DNA of 64,000 nt from Roseateles asaccharophilus. Its GTDB lineage: Bacteria; Pseudomonadota; Gammaproteobacteria; Burkholderiales; Burkholderiaceae_C. The notes under the pieces were generated by a model that saw nothing but the letters and a program-made list of their open reading frames with translations, was not told where the DNA came from and did no database searches. The stretch lies in the NCBI RefSeq assembly GCF_004362405.1, contig NZ_SNXE01000001.1, forward strand, positions 1 through 64,000, written 5' to 3'. Position numbers and translations under genes: made by a program. Every line of letters starts with the position of its first letter. Position 1 is the first letter of the stretch. Below are positions 1-8,257 of this stretch, one piece after another.

Positions 1-119
1 TCGCCTTCTTCTTCAGCATGGCGCGCAGCCGACGCCGAACTCCGAAGCTGCGGCGCAGTTCCTTGGTCGCCAGGACGTGCTTACCCTGCTGCGAAACGCA
101 AAGCGATGAGCCGAAGTAC

Positions 120-197
120 GCATAACCCTTCGTTGCACCCGACGTGCGCCAGCCGGCTTCGCCGCCTGCCGGCCGCAGGCGAACTCAAACGTTGGCC
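120..197 (+). repeat. Integron attC-like recombination site
   Basis: The left end reads GCATAAC (120-126, R''-like) followed by CCTTC, and the right end reads GAACTCAAAC then GTTGGCC (191-197, R'-like). The 78-bp length is within the attC range and the interior is GC-rich and partly self-complementary. Read as protein this stretch gives the NPSLHPTCA...AGELKR peptide often mis-annotated across attC-type repeats. R'' and R' pair only partly (about 4 of 7), so it may be degenerate. The GNAT gene begins 25 nt after the right end, as expected of a cassette. No integrase is in the window and I see no second attC. Confidence 0.62.
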
Positions 198-221
198 CGC
201 TCAATCAAGCAGCGCAACATC

Positions 222-692
222 GTGACCTTCGAATACAGGCCTGCCCTACCCAGTGACGCTCCCGAGTGCGTCCGCCTCCGAGGTCTCACACGAGAGAACG
301 CTATATCCGAGCAGCGACTCGCAGAGATCGGCATCACGAGCCAGACGTGGGGAGAAGACATTCGATCTGGCGAGCTGCACGGATACGTCTGCCAGGATGG
401 CGACCAGATGGTTGGCTACTGCTTCGGCGCAGCCAAGACTGGAGAGCTTGTGGTCTTGCTTGTCTTGCCAAGCCATGAAGGACGCGGGATTGCCCGCCAT
501 CTGCTCGGACTCGTCTGCAACACCCTGACCCAGCTCGGGCACAGACGCCTCTTCTTGGGCTGCTCATCGGACCCAAACGTCCGCTCGTACGGCTTCTACA
601 GGCATCTCCGCTGGCAGAGCACGGGAGAACTCGACCAATACGAGGACGAAATCCTGGAGTTTTACCCACCATCACCCGCGGTCGCGGCCTGA
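222..692 (+). CDS. GNAT family N-acetyltransferase in cassette position
   Basis: This 156-residue protein has the size and layout of a stand-alone GNAT acetyltransferase, which moves an acetyl group from acetyl-CoA to an amine; the substrate cannot be told. Motif A is visible at about residues 77-95, with strand LVVLLVLP followed by the acetyl-CoA phosphate loop HEGRGIA. The SYGFYRHLRW stretch near 122-131 matches the late motif-B region. I chose GTG at 222 because the residues upstream of it are translation of the attC-like site, and because it lies just after the cassette junction. An earlier in-frame ATG at 144 sits inside that site. The gene lacks the attC that should follow it, so it may be a fixed or eroded cassette. 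Confidence 0.82.
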   Translation: MTFEYRPALPSDAPECVRLRGLTRENAISEQRLAEIGITSQTWGEDIRSGELHGYVCQDGDQMVGYCFGAAKTGELVVLLVLPSHEGRGIARHLLGLVCNTLTQLGHRRLFLGCSSDPNVRSYGFYRHLRWQSTGELDQYEDEILEFYPPSPAVAA

Positions 693-823
693 CCCTTTAC
701 AGGGACATCCCGCCGCGTCGACACCGACGCATCGTTTCTTCATCAAGACCTGACCCTGGCCGACTCTCGAAATGAAACCGCTGCTGAACCAGCGCTCGTT
801 TCGCTCCCCCATACACTGACACG

Positions 824-1207
824 ATGAAGCGCACTCCAATCCAAGCCACTGTGGTCGCCCTCATTGCTGCCCTTTCATGCGCAAGCGCGAGAGCCTCCGA
901 TCCGAAGTTCGTCACCTTTCCTGCCAACATCGCGATCAACGTCGCACTCAAACTGCTACCTGCTGCAGGCAAAGTTGGGAGGGTCAGCCCTATCTATGAC
1001 AACTACCGTCCGCAGGTTCAGTTGTCCGGGGAACGGGACCGAGTCACCTGCGCGGTTCGGATCCCGCAGTCCATCGAGAAGGTGGAGCCGGGCCAAACCG
1101 AAGAGGTCGTGCTAGTTTGCGGCGAGCGGGTTCGCGTCATCGAAGACAGAAGGTCGTTCACGGTGTACGAGGGTGGTCGCCTTGTGGGCGAGGGGCAGGT
1201 GAAGTAA
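824..1207 (+). CDS. Hypothetical exported protein
   Basis: This 127-residue protein of unknown function starts with a basic residue and a hydrophobic stretch ending near ASARA (residues 20-24), a plausible Sec signal peptide with cleavage before SDPKF. The mature part is a small, strand-rich domain of about 100 residues with two cysteines (in VTCAV and VLVCG) that could form one disulfide. No family was recognised. It lies 131 bp after the acetyltransferase in the same accessory stretch and could be cargo of the same integron-like region. The ribosome binding site is weak. Confidence 0.68.
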   Translation: MKRTPIQATVVALIAALSCASARASDPKFVTFPANIAINVALKLLPAAGKVGRVSPIYDNYRPQVQLSGERDRVTCAVRIPQSIEKVEPGQTEEVVLVCGERVRVIEDRRSFTVYEGGRLVGEGQVK

Positions 1208-1263
1208 GCCGCTTTCCATCGGGCGGCCGGCACAAGTGCCGCCGCCGCGGGTGGCGTCTTTCT

Positions 1264-1483
1264 CTCTCAAGACACACCTCCCGAGTCATTGATCGTGCCA
1301 TCCCCCATCAGCAGGGTACGACAACGCACAAAATCGCTTCTTCATGAGTTCTCCTCGTTTCAAGGTTACGAGAGAACTCACCTTCCATCTGGCTACACGA
1401 AACGTCTCAGGTCACGCGCCGTCGTCTCGGTCGCCAAGCAAGCACGCGCCGCCTCTCAAGAAACACCTCCCAAGTAGTTGATC
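1264..1483. repeat. Pair of 31-bp direct repeats (1264-1294 and 1453-1483)
   Basis: Two copies, each beginning CTCTCAAG and ending TTGATC, match at 27 of 31 positions and are 189 bp apart. The second copy lies 13 bp beyond the stop of the transposase remnant that follows on the minus strand, so both may be copies of the terminal sequence of one insertion element. The 289 bp between 1208 and 1496 hold no other gene that I can support. Confidence 0.55.
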
Positions 1484-1496
1484 TGCAATGGTGTTT

Positions 1497-1781
1497 TCAG
1501 ACGGGATGAGGCGCCGGAACGATCTGCATGCCGAGCTTCTTGGCCCGTTCGGTGAGGTTCCTCAGTACGCACTCGCGGCAGCGTTCCTCGAAGTAGTCCT
1601 GCCCCGCATCGGTGTATTCCTCGCACTTGCTCAGCATCGCGCAGACCAGCCGGGCGAGCTTGTACGCAGCAGCCTTGACGGCCATGCCTATGCCTATCCA
1701 CCGAGCGGCCTGCCGCTGATCGACGACTGAGTGCCAGAGCGTGGCGCCCGTGCTGGCGCGCCTAGCCCCGCCTCGCTTCAA
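1497..1781 (-). pseudogene. Transposase C-terminal remnant
   Basis: The 94-codon frame contains AVKAAAYKLARLVCAML, then EYTDAGQDYFEERC and LRNLTERAKKLGMQIVP. This is the kind of C-terminal tail seen in some insertion-sequence transposases: a helix with KLARLV, then a DxGQxYxExR segment, then RAxxLG. The catalytic part is absent and the upstream end runs into the 3' end of the aldo/keto reductase gene (20-bp overlap), so this is a truncated copy. Two cysteines where these tails more often carry tyrosine also suggest decay. I cannot name the IS family with confidence. Confidence 0.4.
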
Positions 1782-2769
1782 TCGGATACGCCGGATCCAG
1801 ATACCCCGGCGTGGAGGGATGCCCCGGCGGCACCAGGCGGTCCACCAGGGCTTCGTCCTCGGCGCTGATCGTCAGGTCCAGCGCGCCGAAGTAGTCGGTC
1901 CACTGGGCCAGGGTGCGCGGGCCGGCGATGACGGCGCTGACGGCGCGGTGCGCCAGCACCCAGGCAGTGGCGAAGTGGGCCAGGCTGCGGCCGCCGGTGG
2001 CTTCGCAATGGGCCTTGAGGGTCTGGGCAATCTGCAGGGATTCCGCGCGGAACTCGGTTTCAAGAATCCGCTTGTCGCCACGGCCGGCGCGGCTGCCCTG
2101 CTCAGGCTGCGCGCCGGGCGCGTATTTGCCCGAGAGCACGCCGCGGGCGATGGGGCTATAGGGCACCACGCCCAGGCCGAAATGATCGCAGGCGGCCAGG
2201 ATCTCGACCTCGGGCTGGCGGTTGAGCAGGTTGTAGTAGGGCTGGCAGGCCACCGGCGCGGGCATGTTGAGCGCACGCGCCAGCTGCACCGCCTCGGCAA
2301 TACGAAAGCCGCGGAAGTTGGACAGGCCCCAGTAGCGGATCTTGCCCTGCTCGATGAGCGCCGCGATGGCGCGCAGCGGCTCCTCCAGGTCCAGGCCCAG
2401 GTAGTCGCGGTGCAGGTAGTACAGATCGATGTGATCGGTGCCCAGGCGCTGCAGGCTGGCCTCGCATTCACGCTGCACCCAGGCGCGCGAGTAGCCGCGC
2501 TCATTGGGCCGATCGGACATCTTGTTGCCCAGCTTGCTGGCCAGCACCCAGTCGTGGCGCCGGCCCTGGAGCAGCTCGCCCACCATGCGCTCGCTGCCGC
2601 CCAGGGAGTAGACATCGGCGGTGTCGATGAAGTTCACGCCATGCTCGGCGGCATGGTCCACGATGGACCGGGCCTCGGCCAGCGCGGTCTGGTCGGCAAA
2701 CATCATGGTGCCCAGGCACAGGGCCGAGACCTGCAGCGGGCTCTTGCGGCCCAGGGAACGGTATTGCAT
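1762..2769 (-). CDS. Aldo/keto reductase
   Basis: This 335-residue NADPH-dependent oxidoreductase has the AKR (beta/alpha)8 barrel. The catalytic tetrad is visible as D49 and Y54 (FIDTADVY), K79 (VLASKLG) and H120 (DLYYLHRDY). The late IAGPRTLAQ segment matches the cofactor 2'-phosphate binding region, and the overall pattern (YRSLG start, GGSER, YSPIARGVL) resembles the YajO/Tas-like and voltage-gated K+ channel beta families. I chose ATG at 2769 because MQYRSLGRK is the usual start; the frame continues 16 codons further without support. Physiological substrate is unknown. It is divergent from the GntR-ABC operon, and its 3' end touches the transposase remnant. Confidence 0.9.
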   Translation of the reverse strand: MQYRSLGRKSPLQVSALCLGTMMFADQTALAEARSIVDHAAEHGVNFIDTADVYSLGGSERMVGELLQGRRHDWVLASKLGNKMSDRPNERGYSRAWVQRECEASLQRLGTDHIDLYYLHRDYLGLDLEEPLRAIAALIEQGKIRYWGLSNFRGFRIAEAVQLARALNMPAPVACQPYYNLLNRQPEVEILAACDHFGLGVVPYSPIARGVLSGKYAPGAQPEQGSRAGRGDKRILETEFRAESLQIAQTLKAHCEATGGRSLAHFATAWVLAHRAVSAVIAGPRTLAQWTDYFGALDLTISAEDEALVDRLVPPGHPSTPGYLDPAYPIEARRG

Positions 2770-2897
2770 GGCAAACACTCCGGGAGTTTGAGGGCGGCAG
2801 CACGCCACGCGTGCCAAGGCTGGTGCCTATCGTAGCCAGCGCGCTCCAACTTGCCGGCTGTGCAGGACGCATCCCCCATCGGGTGGAATTGACCACC

Positions 2898-2915
2898 GTA
2901 TTAGTACAGCAATAC
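2898..2915 (+). promoter_or_regulatory. Operator-like dyad upstream of the GntR-ABC operon
   Basis: GTATT and AATAC form a 5-bp inverted repeat separated by 8 bp (GTATTAGTACAGCAATAC), ending 9 bp before the ATG of the GntR gene. YtrA-type GntR regulators usually repress their own operon by binding A/T-containing dyads beside the promoter, and this is the only such element in the GC-rich intergenic region. Binding is inferred from position. Confidence 0.5.
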
Positions 2916-2924
2916 AGTTGTCGC

Positions 2925-3329
2925 ATGCGCTTCAGCATCCATCCGTCCGCGGCCGAGCCCATCTACCGACAGATCGTCGAGCAGGTGCGGCGTCATGTGG
3001 CCAGCGGCCAATGGCGGGCGGGCGAGGAGCTGCCCAGCGTGCGCGCGGTGGCACAGGAGCACGCCATCAACCCCATGACCGTCAGCAAGGCTTACAGCCT
3101 TCTGGAAGCCGAAGGTCTGCTGGAGCGGCGCCGCGGCCTGGGCATGGTGATCGCCACGCGCCCGGCGGCCACGGCGCGGGCCGGCCAGCGGCGCGCGCTG
3201 CTGGAGCCGGCGCTGCAGCTGGCGGCCCAGCAAGCCCGCCAGCTGGGCCTGAGCGATGAGGAGGCGCTGGCCGTGTTCCAGCGCTGCCTGAAATCTCTTC
3301 CTGCCGGAGAACAAGACGATGCTGTTTGA
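2925..3329 (+). CDS. GntR family regulator, YtrA subfamily
   Basis: This 134-residue transcription factor has a GntR winged helix-turn-helix: AEPIYRQIVEQVRRHVASG at the start, LPSVRAVAQ and INPMTVSKAYSLLEAEGLL as the HTH, then RRGLGMVI as the wing. The short helical C-terminal part with no ligand domain (about 55 residues) is the hallmark of the YtrA subfamily, whose members commonly control adjacent ABC transporter genes. The ATG at 2925 is chosen because MRFSIHPSAAEPIYRQ is the canonical beginning. It overlaps the ATPase gene by 11 nt, so the two are translationally coupled. It probably autoregulates through the dyad just upstream. Confidence 0.9.
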   Translation: MRFSIHPSAAEPIYRQIVEQVRRHVASGQWRAGEELPSVRAVAQEHAINPMTVSKAYSLLEAEGLLERRRGLGMVIATRPAATARAGQRRALLEPALQLAAQQARQLGLSDEEALAVFQRCLKSLPAGEQDDAV

Positions 3330-4188
3330 TGATGACGCCGCCCCGCCTGCGCTGGTGGCCGAGGGACTGAGCCTGTGGCGCGGCAACTGCATCGCCCTGA
3401 ACCATATCAATCTGCGGGTGCCGGTCGGCGCGGTGGTCGGTCTGGTGGGCCGCAACGGGGCGGGCAAGAGCACGCTGCTGCGCTGCCTCGTGGGCCTGAG
3501 TGCACCGGACACGGGGCATTGCCACCTGCTGGGCGCCCCCTCGCTGGAGCTGCCAGATGCGGTGCGCGAGCGCCTGGGCTATGTGGCACAGACGCCGGAT
3601 CTCTTTGACTGGCTCACGGCGGAGCAGCATCTGCGCCGCTTCAGCGCGCTCTATCGGGGTTACGACGAGCGTCGGGCGCTGCTGCTGGCTTCGCAGCTGG
3701 ATCTGCCGCTGGGCGTGCGCGCCAGCCGGCTCTCGGGCGGCGATCAGCAAAAGCTCAGCGTGCTGCTGGCCCTGGCGCACGACCCGGACCTGCTGCTGCT
3801 GGATGAACCCGTGTCCAGCCTGGACCCCATGGCGCGACGCAACTTCATGCGCTCGCTGTTTGAGCGCCGCGACGCCGAGGGGCCGCCGCGCACCGTGCTC
3901 ATCAGCAGCCATCTGCTCACGGACCTGGAGCGCGTGGTGACCCACGTGGCTTTTCTGCGCGCGGGCCAGCTGCAGCTGGTGGGTGAATGGGATGCGCTGA
4001 CCGAGCATGTGCGCCTGCTGGAGCTGCCCGCGGGCCACACCGCCCTGCCCCGCGGTGCCGGCGTTCTGAACCGGCGCGAGCTCGCGGGCCGGGAGCGGGT
4101 GCTGTTCGATGCGCGTGTGGCCGAGGCGCCGCCTGCGGCCGGTCAGGCCCTGGGGCTGGACGAGCTGTTTGCCGAGCTGAACGCATGA
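3319..4188 (+). CDS. ABC transporter ATP-binding protein
   Basis: This 289-residue ATPase energises an ABC-2-like exporter. Walker A is GRNGAGKST (44-52), the Q-loop glutamine is near Q91, the signature is LSGGDQQK (138-145), Walker B is LLLLDEP (158-164), and the switch histidine follows in ISSHLL. The GGDQQ signature and the extra C-terminal 70 residues fit the YtrB-like exporters that accompany YtrA regulators. It overlaps the regulator by 11 nt upstream and shares a 4-nt ATGA overlap with the membrane protein downstream, so all three form one operon. The substrate is unknown; relatives respond to cell-wall stress, but nothing here proves that role. Confidence 0.92.
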   Translation: MLFDDDAAPPALVAEGLSLWRGNCIALNHINLRVPVGAVVGLVGRNGAGKSTLLRCLVGLSAPDTGHCHLLGAPSLELPDAVRERLGYVAQTPDLFDWLTAEQHLRRFSALYRGYDERRALLLASQLDLPLGVRASRLSGGDQQKLSVLLALAHDPDLLLLDEPVSSLDPMARRNFMRSLFERRDAEGPPRTVLISSHLLTDLERVVTHVAFLRAGQLQLVGEWDALTEHVRLLELPAGHTALPRGAGVLNRRELAGRERVLFDARVAEAPPAAGQALGLDELFAELNA

Positions 4189-5663
4189 TGAGCGCCCCGG
4201 CCCGCCGTTTTGGATTCTTCGAGCGCACGCCCGTCGGCTGGGTCGTTCTGTGGGTCATCTGCGCCGTCATGGGCGGCACCGTGCTGGTCGCGCTGCTCAT
4301 GAGCGGCCTGGCGATGGGGCAGCTGGATGCGGGCTGGCACACCGGGCTGAGCCTCCTGGCCACGGCGCTGCTGCTGCCCCTGCCCTTCGCCACCCTGGCC
4401 CAGCTGCGGGTGCAGCACCGCGTCTGGCTGGGTCGGGTGGCGCCGCTCGCGCTCTGGCACAAGGCCCTGCGGGACCATCAGCGCGATCTGCTGCTGTTCT
4501 GGGCCGTGATCGCGTTGCCCCTGCTGGTGCTGCGTCTGCTCATGCCGCCTGCTGGTGAACACTGGGCGATGACGGTGTTGAGTGCCCTATGGGGCGCAGC
4601 CATGCTGGCCGGTCTGCTCGGGCTGGCCCTGCTGCTGGCAGCAGCCCTGCAAGGCCTGCTGTCATGGCCCTGGGGCCTGGGAGCCGGCAGTGCCTTGCTG
4701 GCGCTGTCGTACTGGCATATGGCAACGACGCCCGAAGCGCTCGTGCTTGCATGGGCCCTGCAAGGTCTCTCGCCCGCAGTGGCCCTTGCCGGGGGCGTGA
4801 CAAGCCTGCTGATGATGATGGGCATGGCGGCCATGGCCAGCCGCCTGATCCATGGCCGTCTGGCACGGGAAGCGCGCGAGCTTGGAAACTTGCCCGGGCC
4901 GGTTCTGCGCTTCAAGCAAAGCCTGGGCGGCATCTGGATGCGCTGGAGCGAGCCCTGGCGACGTGTCGACAACCCGGCCGAGCTGGGCAGTATCCCGATA
5001 GCCATGCTGCCGCAGATTGCCAGCAATCTCAGCAATCCTGATAGCGAACGGCACTTCTTGCAGACCTGGGGCAGCACGGTGACGCCAGGGCATGGCCTGC
5101 GCCTGCTGGCGCTGACTCTGCTCGCCACATGCCTGCTGCGTGGTGCCGTCTCGCACTGGCGCGTGCTGCTGGCCCCTGGCGGGCACTTCCGGCGCCATCT
5201 GGGGCCGCGCATCGTGGGTTCCACCCTGGCATCCCTGGTGGGCTTCATCGTGGCCCTTTCCCTGGCCCTTGCCCTGCTGTTCACGCTGCTGCCCTTTTTG
5301 CCCTCGCCTCCTTGGCGCCAATTTCCCACCCTGGCGTGGCGCTACGGCCTCCCCCTGCTGGCTGACCTCAGCCTGGCGGTGGCGCTGGCCACCTGCTTGC
5401 GCGGCATGTTGGGCAGCGCCAAAAAGGTGATCACCGGTTTACTGGGCGCTGGCTTGCTGTTCACGGCTGTGCTCCTCGCGCCGATGCTGCTTGGGGGGGA
5501 GAGCCTGTGGAACACCGTGCTGTGGACGCGCGGCCCAGCCCATCACGTGGCTGAGCTCGCCCTGGCCGCTGTCTTCACCCTCTTGGCGCGGCGAGCCTGG
5601 GCGCGGGCAGATCTGAGCGAACTAGCCCGCAAACGAACGGGCCAGACGCCTGCGCTCACTTGA
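4185..5663 (+). CDS. ABC transporter permease-like membrane protein
   Basis: This 492-residue polytopic protein is the likely membrane partner of the preceding ATPase. It has roughly ten to twelve hydrophobic segments, beginning with VGWVVLWVICAVMGGTVLV, and a large soluble loop in the middle (about residues 235-310). I recognise no named family by sequence; the assignment rests on operon position, with a 4-nt ATGA overlap to the ATPase gene. Two adjacent ATG codons (4185 and 4188) are possible starts. Its 3' end overlaps the convergent exported-protein gene by 8 bp. Confidence 0.82.
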   Translation: MMSAPARRFGFFERTPVGWVVLWVICAVMGGTVLVALLMSGLAMGQLDAGWHTGLSLLATALLLPLPFATLAQLRVQHRVWLGRVAPLALWHKALRDHQRDLLLFWAVIALPLLVLRLLMPPAGEHWAMTVLSALWGAAMLAGLLGLALLLAAALQGLLSWPWGLGAGSALLALSYWHMATTPEALVLAWALQGLSPAVALAGGVTSLLMMMGMAAMASRLIHGRLAREARELGNLPGPVLRFKQSLGGIWMRWSEPWRRVDNPAELGSIPIAMLPQIASNLSNPDSERHFLQTWGSTVTPGHGLRLLALTLLATCLLRGAVSHWRVLLAPGGHFRRHLGPRIVGSTLASLVGFIVALSLALALLFTLLPFLPSPPWRQFPTLAWRYGLPLLADLSLAVALATCLRGMLGSAKKVITGLLGAGLLFTAVLLAPMLLGGESLWNTVLWTRGPAHHVAELALAAVFTLLARRAWARADLSELARKRTGQTPALT

Positions 5664-6108
5664 AGCGCAGCTCCTGCAGCAGCAAATTGCCCTGAATCTC
5701 GCGCACCTCGGCCCGGTCGCCCGACTCCTTTTGCAGCTGGGCGTTGGTCTTCTTCTTCCAAGCCAGGTATTCGTCACTGCGCTTCTCGGCCTCGGGGCCG
5801 CTGGGCAGACGCTCGCTCACCACCACCAGGTAGAGATCGGGCTCGCCTTTGCGCGCATGGACGTTGGACATGACCATATAGCTCTTGATCCAGCCCTTGG
5901 ACTTGGCGTACTCCTGATCGGCCTTCCAGGCGCTGGCCAGGAAGTTGGCGTAGGCCATGGCCCCGCCGCCCTTGAGGGTCACGCCCGTGACATCCCAGAA
6001 GTCGCCCTGGGTCATGGGCCAGTCGCCGGCCCGCGCCTGCAGGGGCAGCATGACCGTTGCACAAGCGAGCGAACCCGCCACCAGAACCTTTGCCAGTACA
6101 CGCTTCAT
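5656..6108 (-). CDS. Hypothetical exported protein
   Basis: This 150-residue protein has a clear Sec signal peptide (MKRVLAKVLVAGSLACATVM, cleavage likely after LQARA) and a small mature domain of about 122 residues beginning GDWPMTQGDFWDVTG. The mature part has the look of a secreted alpha+beta domain with a central YMVMSNVHA...DLYLVVVSER pair of strands and a charged helical tail. No family was recognised beyond a conserved-hypothetical impression. It is convergent with the ABC permease gene (8-bp overlap) and divergent from the radical SAM gene, so it is probably monocistronic. Confidence 0.82.
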   Translation of the reverse strand: MKRVLAKVLVAGSLACATVMLPLQARAGDWPMTQGDFWDVTGVTLKGGGAMAYANFLASAWKADQEYAKSKGWIKSYMVMSNVHARKGEPDLYLVVVSERLPSGPEAEKRSDEYLAWKKKTNAQLQKESGDRAEVREIQGNLLLQELRFK

Positions 6109-6309
6109 TGCACGTCCTTTGCGGCCACCATGGCCGCGAGGGACGCTAACACCCGGCCGGGCCGGTGCTCGTCCTGCAAACTAAGGAAGACAGCGCACGC
6201 AAAGGCGGGCAAGAACGTCGGCACAAAGCCCGCGCGGCCCGACCCGCCGCCCCCCCTGGCAAAATGGGCGCCCTCCCCCGCGCAGCCCCGCTGCTTTTCC
6301 CCGCCCGCC

Positions 6310-8226
6310 ATGTCCGCCGCCACGCCCCTGCGCGTGCTCAGCCTCATCCCGCCGATGACGCAGCTGAACACGCCCTACCCCTCCACCGCCTATCTGACCG
6401 GCTTTCTGCGCTCGCGCGGCGTGCCGGCGGTGCAGGAGGATCTGGCCCTGGGCCTGGTGCTGCGCCTGCTCTCGCGCCCCGGCCTGGCCCGGCTGCGCGA
6501 GGTGGCCGAGGCCCTGCCGCCGCAGCGCCACAGCCGCCAGGTGCAGCAGTTCCTGGCCGAGTACCCGCGCTATGAGGCCACCATCGAGCGGGTGATCGCT
6601 TTTCTGCAAGGCCAGGACCCGACCCTGGCCCACCGCATCAACACCCGCGGCCTGCTGCCCGAGGGCGCGCGCTTCGCCACGCTGGACGCTTATCTGGGCC
6701 ACGAGGAGGGCGAGGACCCGCTGGCCTGGGCCTTTGGCGCCCTGGGCCTGCAGGACCGGGCGCGGCATCTGGCCACGCTCTATCTGAACGATCTGGCCGA
6801 TGTGCTGCGCGAGGCCGTGGACGAGCGCTTCGAGTTCGTGCGCTATGCCGAGAAGCTGGCCACGGCCCAGCCCACCTTCGAGCCCCTGGCCCAGGCCTTG
6901 GCCGCGCCGCCCAATCTGGTGGACCAGACCCTGCACGCGCTCACGCTAGAGGCCCTGGAGCGCCACCAGCCACAGCTGGTGCTGCTCTCGGTGCCCTTCC
7001 CCGGCGCGGTGTACGCGGCCCTGCGCATGGCGCAGAGCATCAAGGCGGCGAACCCGGCCGTGGTGACGGTGCTGGGCGGCGGCTTTGTGAACACCGAGCT
7101 GCGCGAGCTGCGGGAGCCGCGCGTGTTCGACCATATCGACTACATCACCCTGGATGCCGGCGAGCGCCCCCTGCTGGCCCTGCTGGAGCACTGCCAAGGC
7201 CAGCGCTCGCGCCAGCGCCTGGTGCGTACCTTTGTGCGCGAGGACGGCGAGGTCCGCTACATCAACTTCGGTGGCGAGCCCGACATCCCGTTCGATGAGG
7301 TGGGCACGCCCACCTGGGACGGCCTGCCGCTGGATCGATACCTCTCCCTGCTGGACATGCTCAACCCCATGAACCGGCTGTGGAGCGACGGGCGCTGGAA
7401 CAAGCTCACCGTGGCGCACGGCTGCTACTGGAAGAAGTGCAGCTTCTGCGATGTCTCGCTGGACTACATCTCGCGCTACGAGGCCGCCTCGGCCGAGGTG
7501 CTGGTGGACCGCATCGAGGCCATCGTGGCCGAGACGGGGCAGACGGGCTTTCATTTCGTGGACGAGGCCGCGCCGCCCAAGGCGCTCAAGGCCCTGGCCC
7601 AGGAGCTGCAGCGCCGCGGCACGGCCATCAGCTGGTGGGGCAATATCCGCTTCGAGAAGACCTTCACGCCCGAGCTCTGCCAGCAGCTGGCCGACAGCGG
7701 CTGCATCGCCATCTCAGGCGGGCTGGAGGTGGCCTCGGACCGCCTGCTGGCCCTGATGAAGAAGGGCGTGTCGGTGGACCAGGTGGCGCGCGTGACCAAG
7801 GGCTTTGCCGATGCCGGCATCCTGGTGCACGCCTACTTGATGTACGGCTTTCCCACGCAGACGGTGCAGGACACGGTGGACGCGCTGGAATACGTGCGCC
7901 AGCTCTTCCTGAACGGCTGCATACACAGCGGCTTCTTCCACCGCTTTGCTTGCACCGTGCACTCCCCGGTGGGCAAGAACCCCGAGGAATACGGGGTGCA
8001 GCTGCTGCCCCTGCCCGACAGCCCCTTCGCCAAGAACGATGTGGGCTTTATCGACCCCACCGGCGTGGACCACGACGCCCTGGGCCGCGCGCTCAAGAAG
8101 GCCATCTACAACTTCATGCACGGCATCGGCCTGGACGAGGACGTGCGCCGCTGGTTCGACATCCGCGTGCCCAAGCCCACGGTGAACAAGCACCGGATTG
8201 CCAAGGCGCTGGCGGGGCGGCACTGA
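6310..8226 (+). CDS. B12-binding domain radical SAM protein
   Basis: This 638-residue enzyme has an N-terminal cobalamin-binding-like region followed by a radical SAM barrel. It opens with LRVLSLIPPMTQLNTPYPST, typical of the B12-binding class, and the Rossmann segment VLGGGFVNTELREL precedes the iron-sulfur site. The cluster cysteines are C372, C377 and C380 in GCYWKKCSFCD, a CX4CX2C spacing. The SGGLEVASDRLLALMKKG and YGFPTQT segments match the later SAM-binding strands. Such proteins often catalyse methyl transfer or ring rearrangement, but the substrate cannot be read from sequence. ATG at 6310 is chosen because the upstream frame is intergenic. It stands alone, with no peptide precursor or biosynthetic partner adjacent. 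Confidence 0.88.
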   Translation: MSAATPLRVLSLIPPMTQLNTPYPSTAYLTGFLRSRGVPAVQEDLALGLVLRLLSRPGLARLREVAEALPPQRHSRQVQQFLAEYPRYEATIERVIAFLQGQDPTLAHRINTRGLLPEGARFATLDAYLGHEEGEDPLAWAFGALGLQDRARHLATLYLNDLADVLREAVDERFEFVRYAEKLATAQPTFEPLAQALAAPPNLVDQTLHALTLEALERHQPQLVLLSVPFPGAVYAALRMAQSIKAANPAVVTVLGGGFVNTELRELREPRVFDHIDYITLDAGERPLLALLEHCQGQRSRQRLVRTFVREDGEVRYINFGGEPDIPFDEVGTPTWDGLPLDRYLSLLDMLNPMNRLWSDGRWNKLTVAHGCYWKKCSFCDVSLDYISRYEAASAEVLVDRIEAIVAETGQTGFHFVDEAAPPKALKALAQELQRRGTAISWWGNIRFEKTFTPELCQQLADSGCIAISGGLEVASDRLLALMKKGVSVDQVARVTKGFADAGILVHAYLMYGFPTQTVQDTVDALEYVRQLFLNGCIHSGFFHRFACTVHSPVGKNPEEYGVQLLPLPDSPFAKNDVGFIDPTGVDHDALGRALKKAIYNFMHGIGLDEDVRRWFDIRVPKPTVNKHRIAKALAGRH

Positions 8227-8257
8227 TTGCTGGCGCGAAGCGGATAGGCGGGCGGGC

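Noticed and set aside
13-204. A 63-codon minus-strand frame at the left edge
   Set aside because: It crosses the attC-like site and reads its complement; such peptides are a known annotation artefact.
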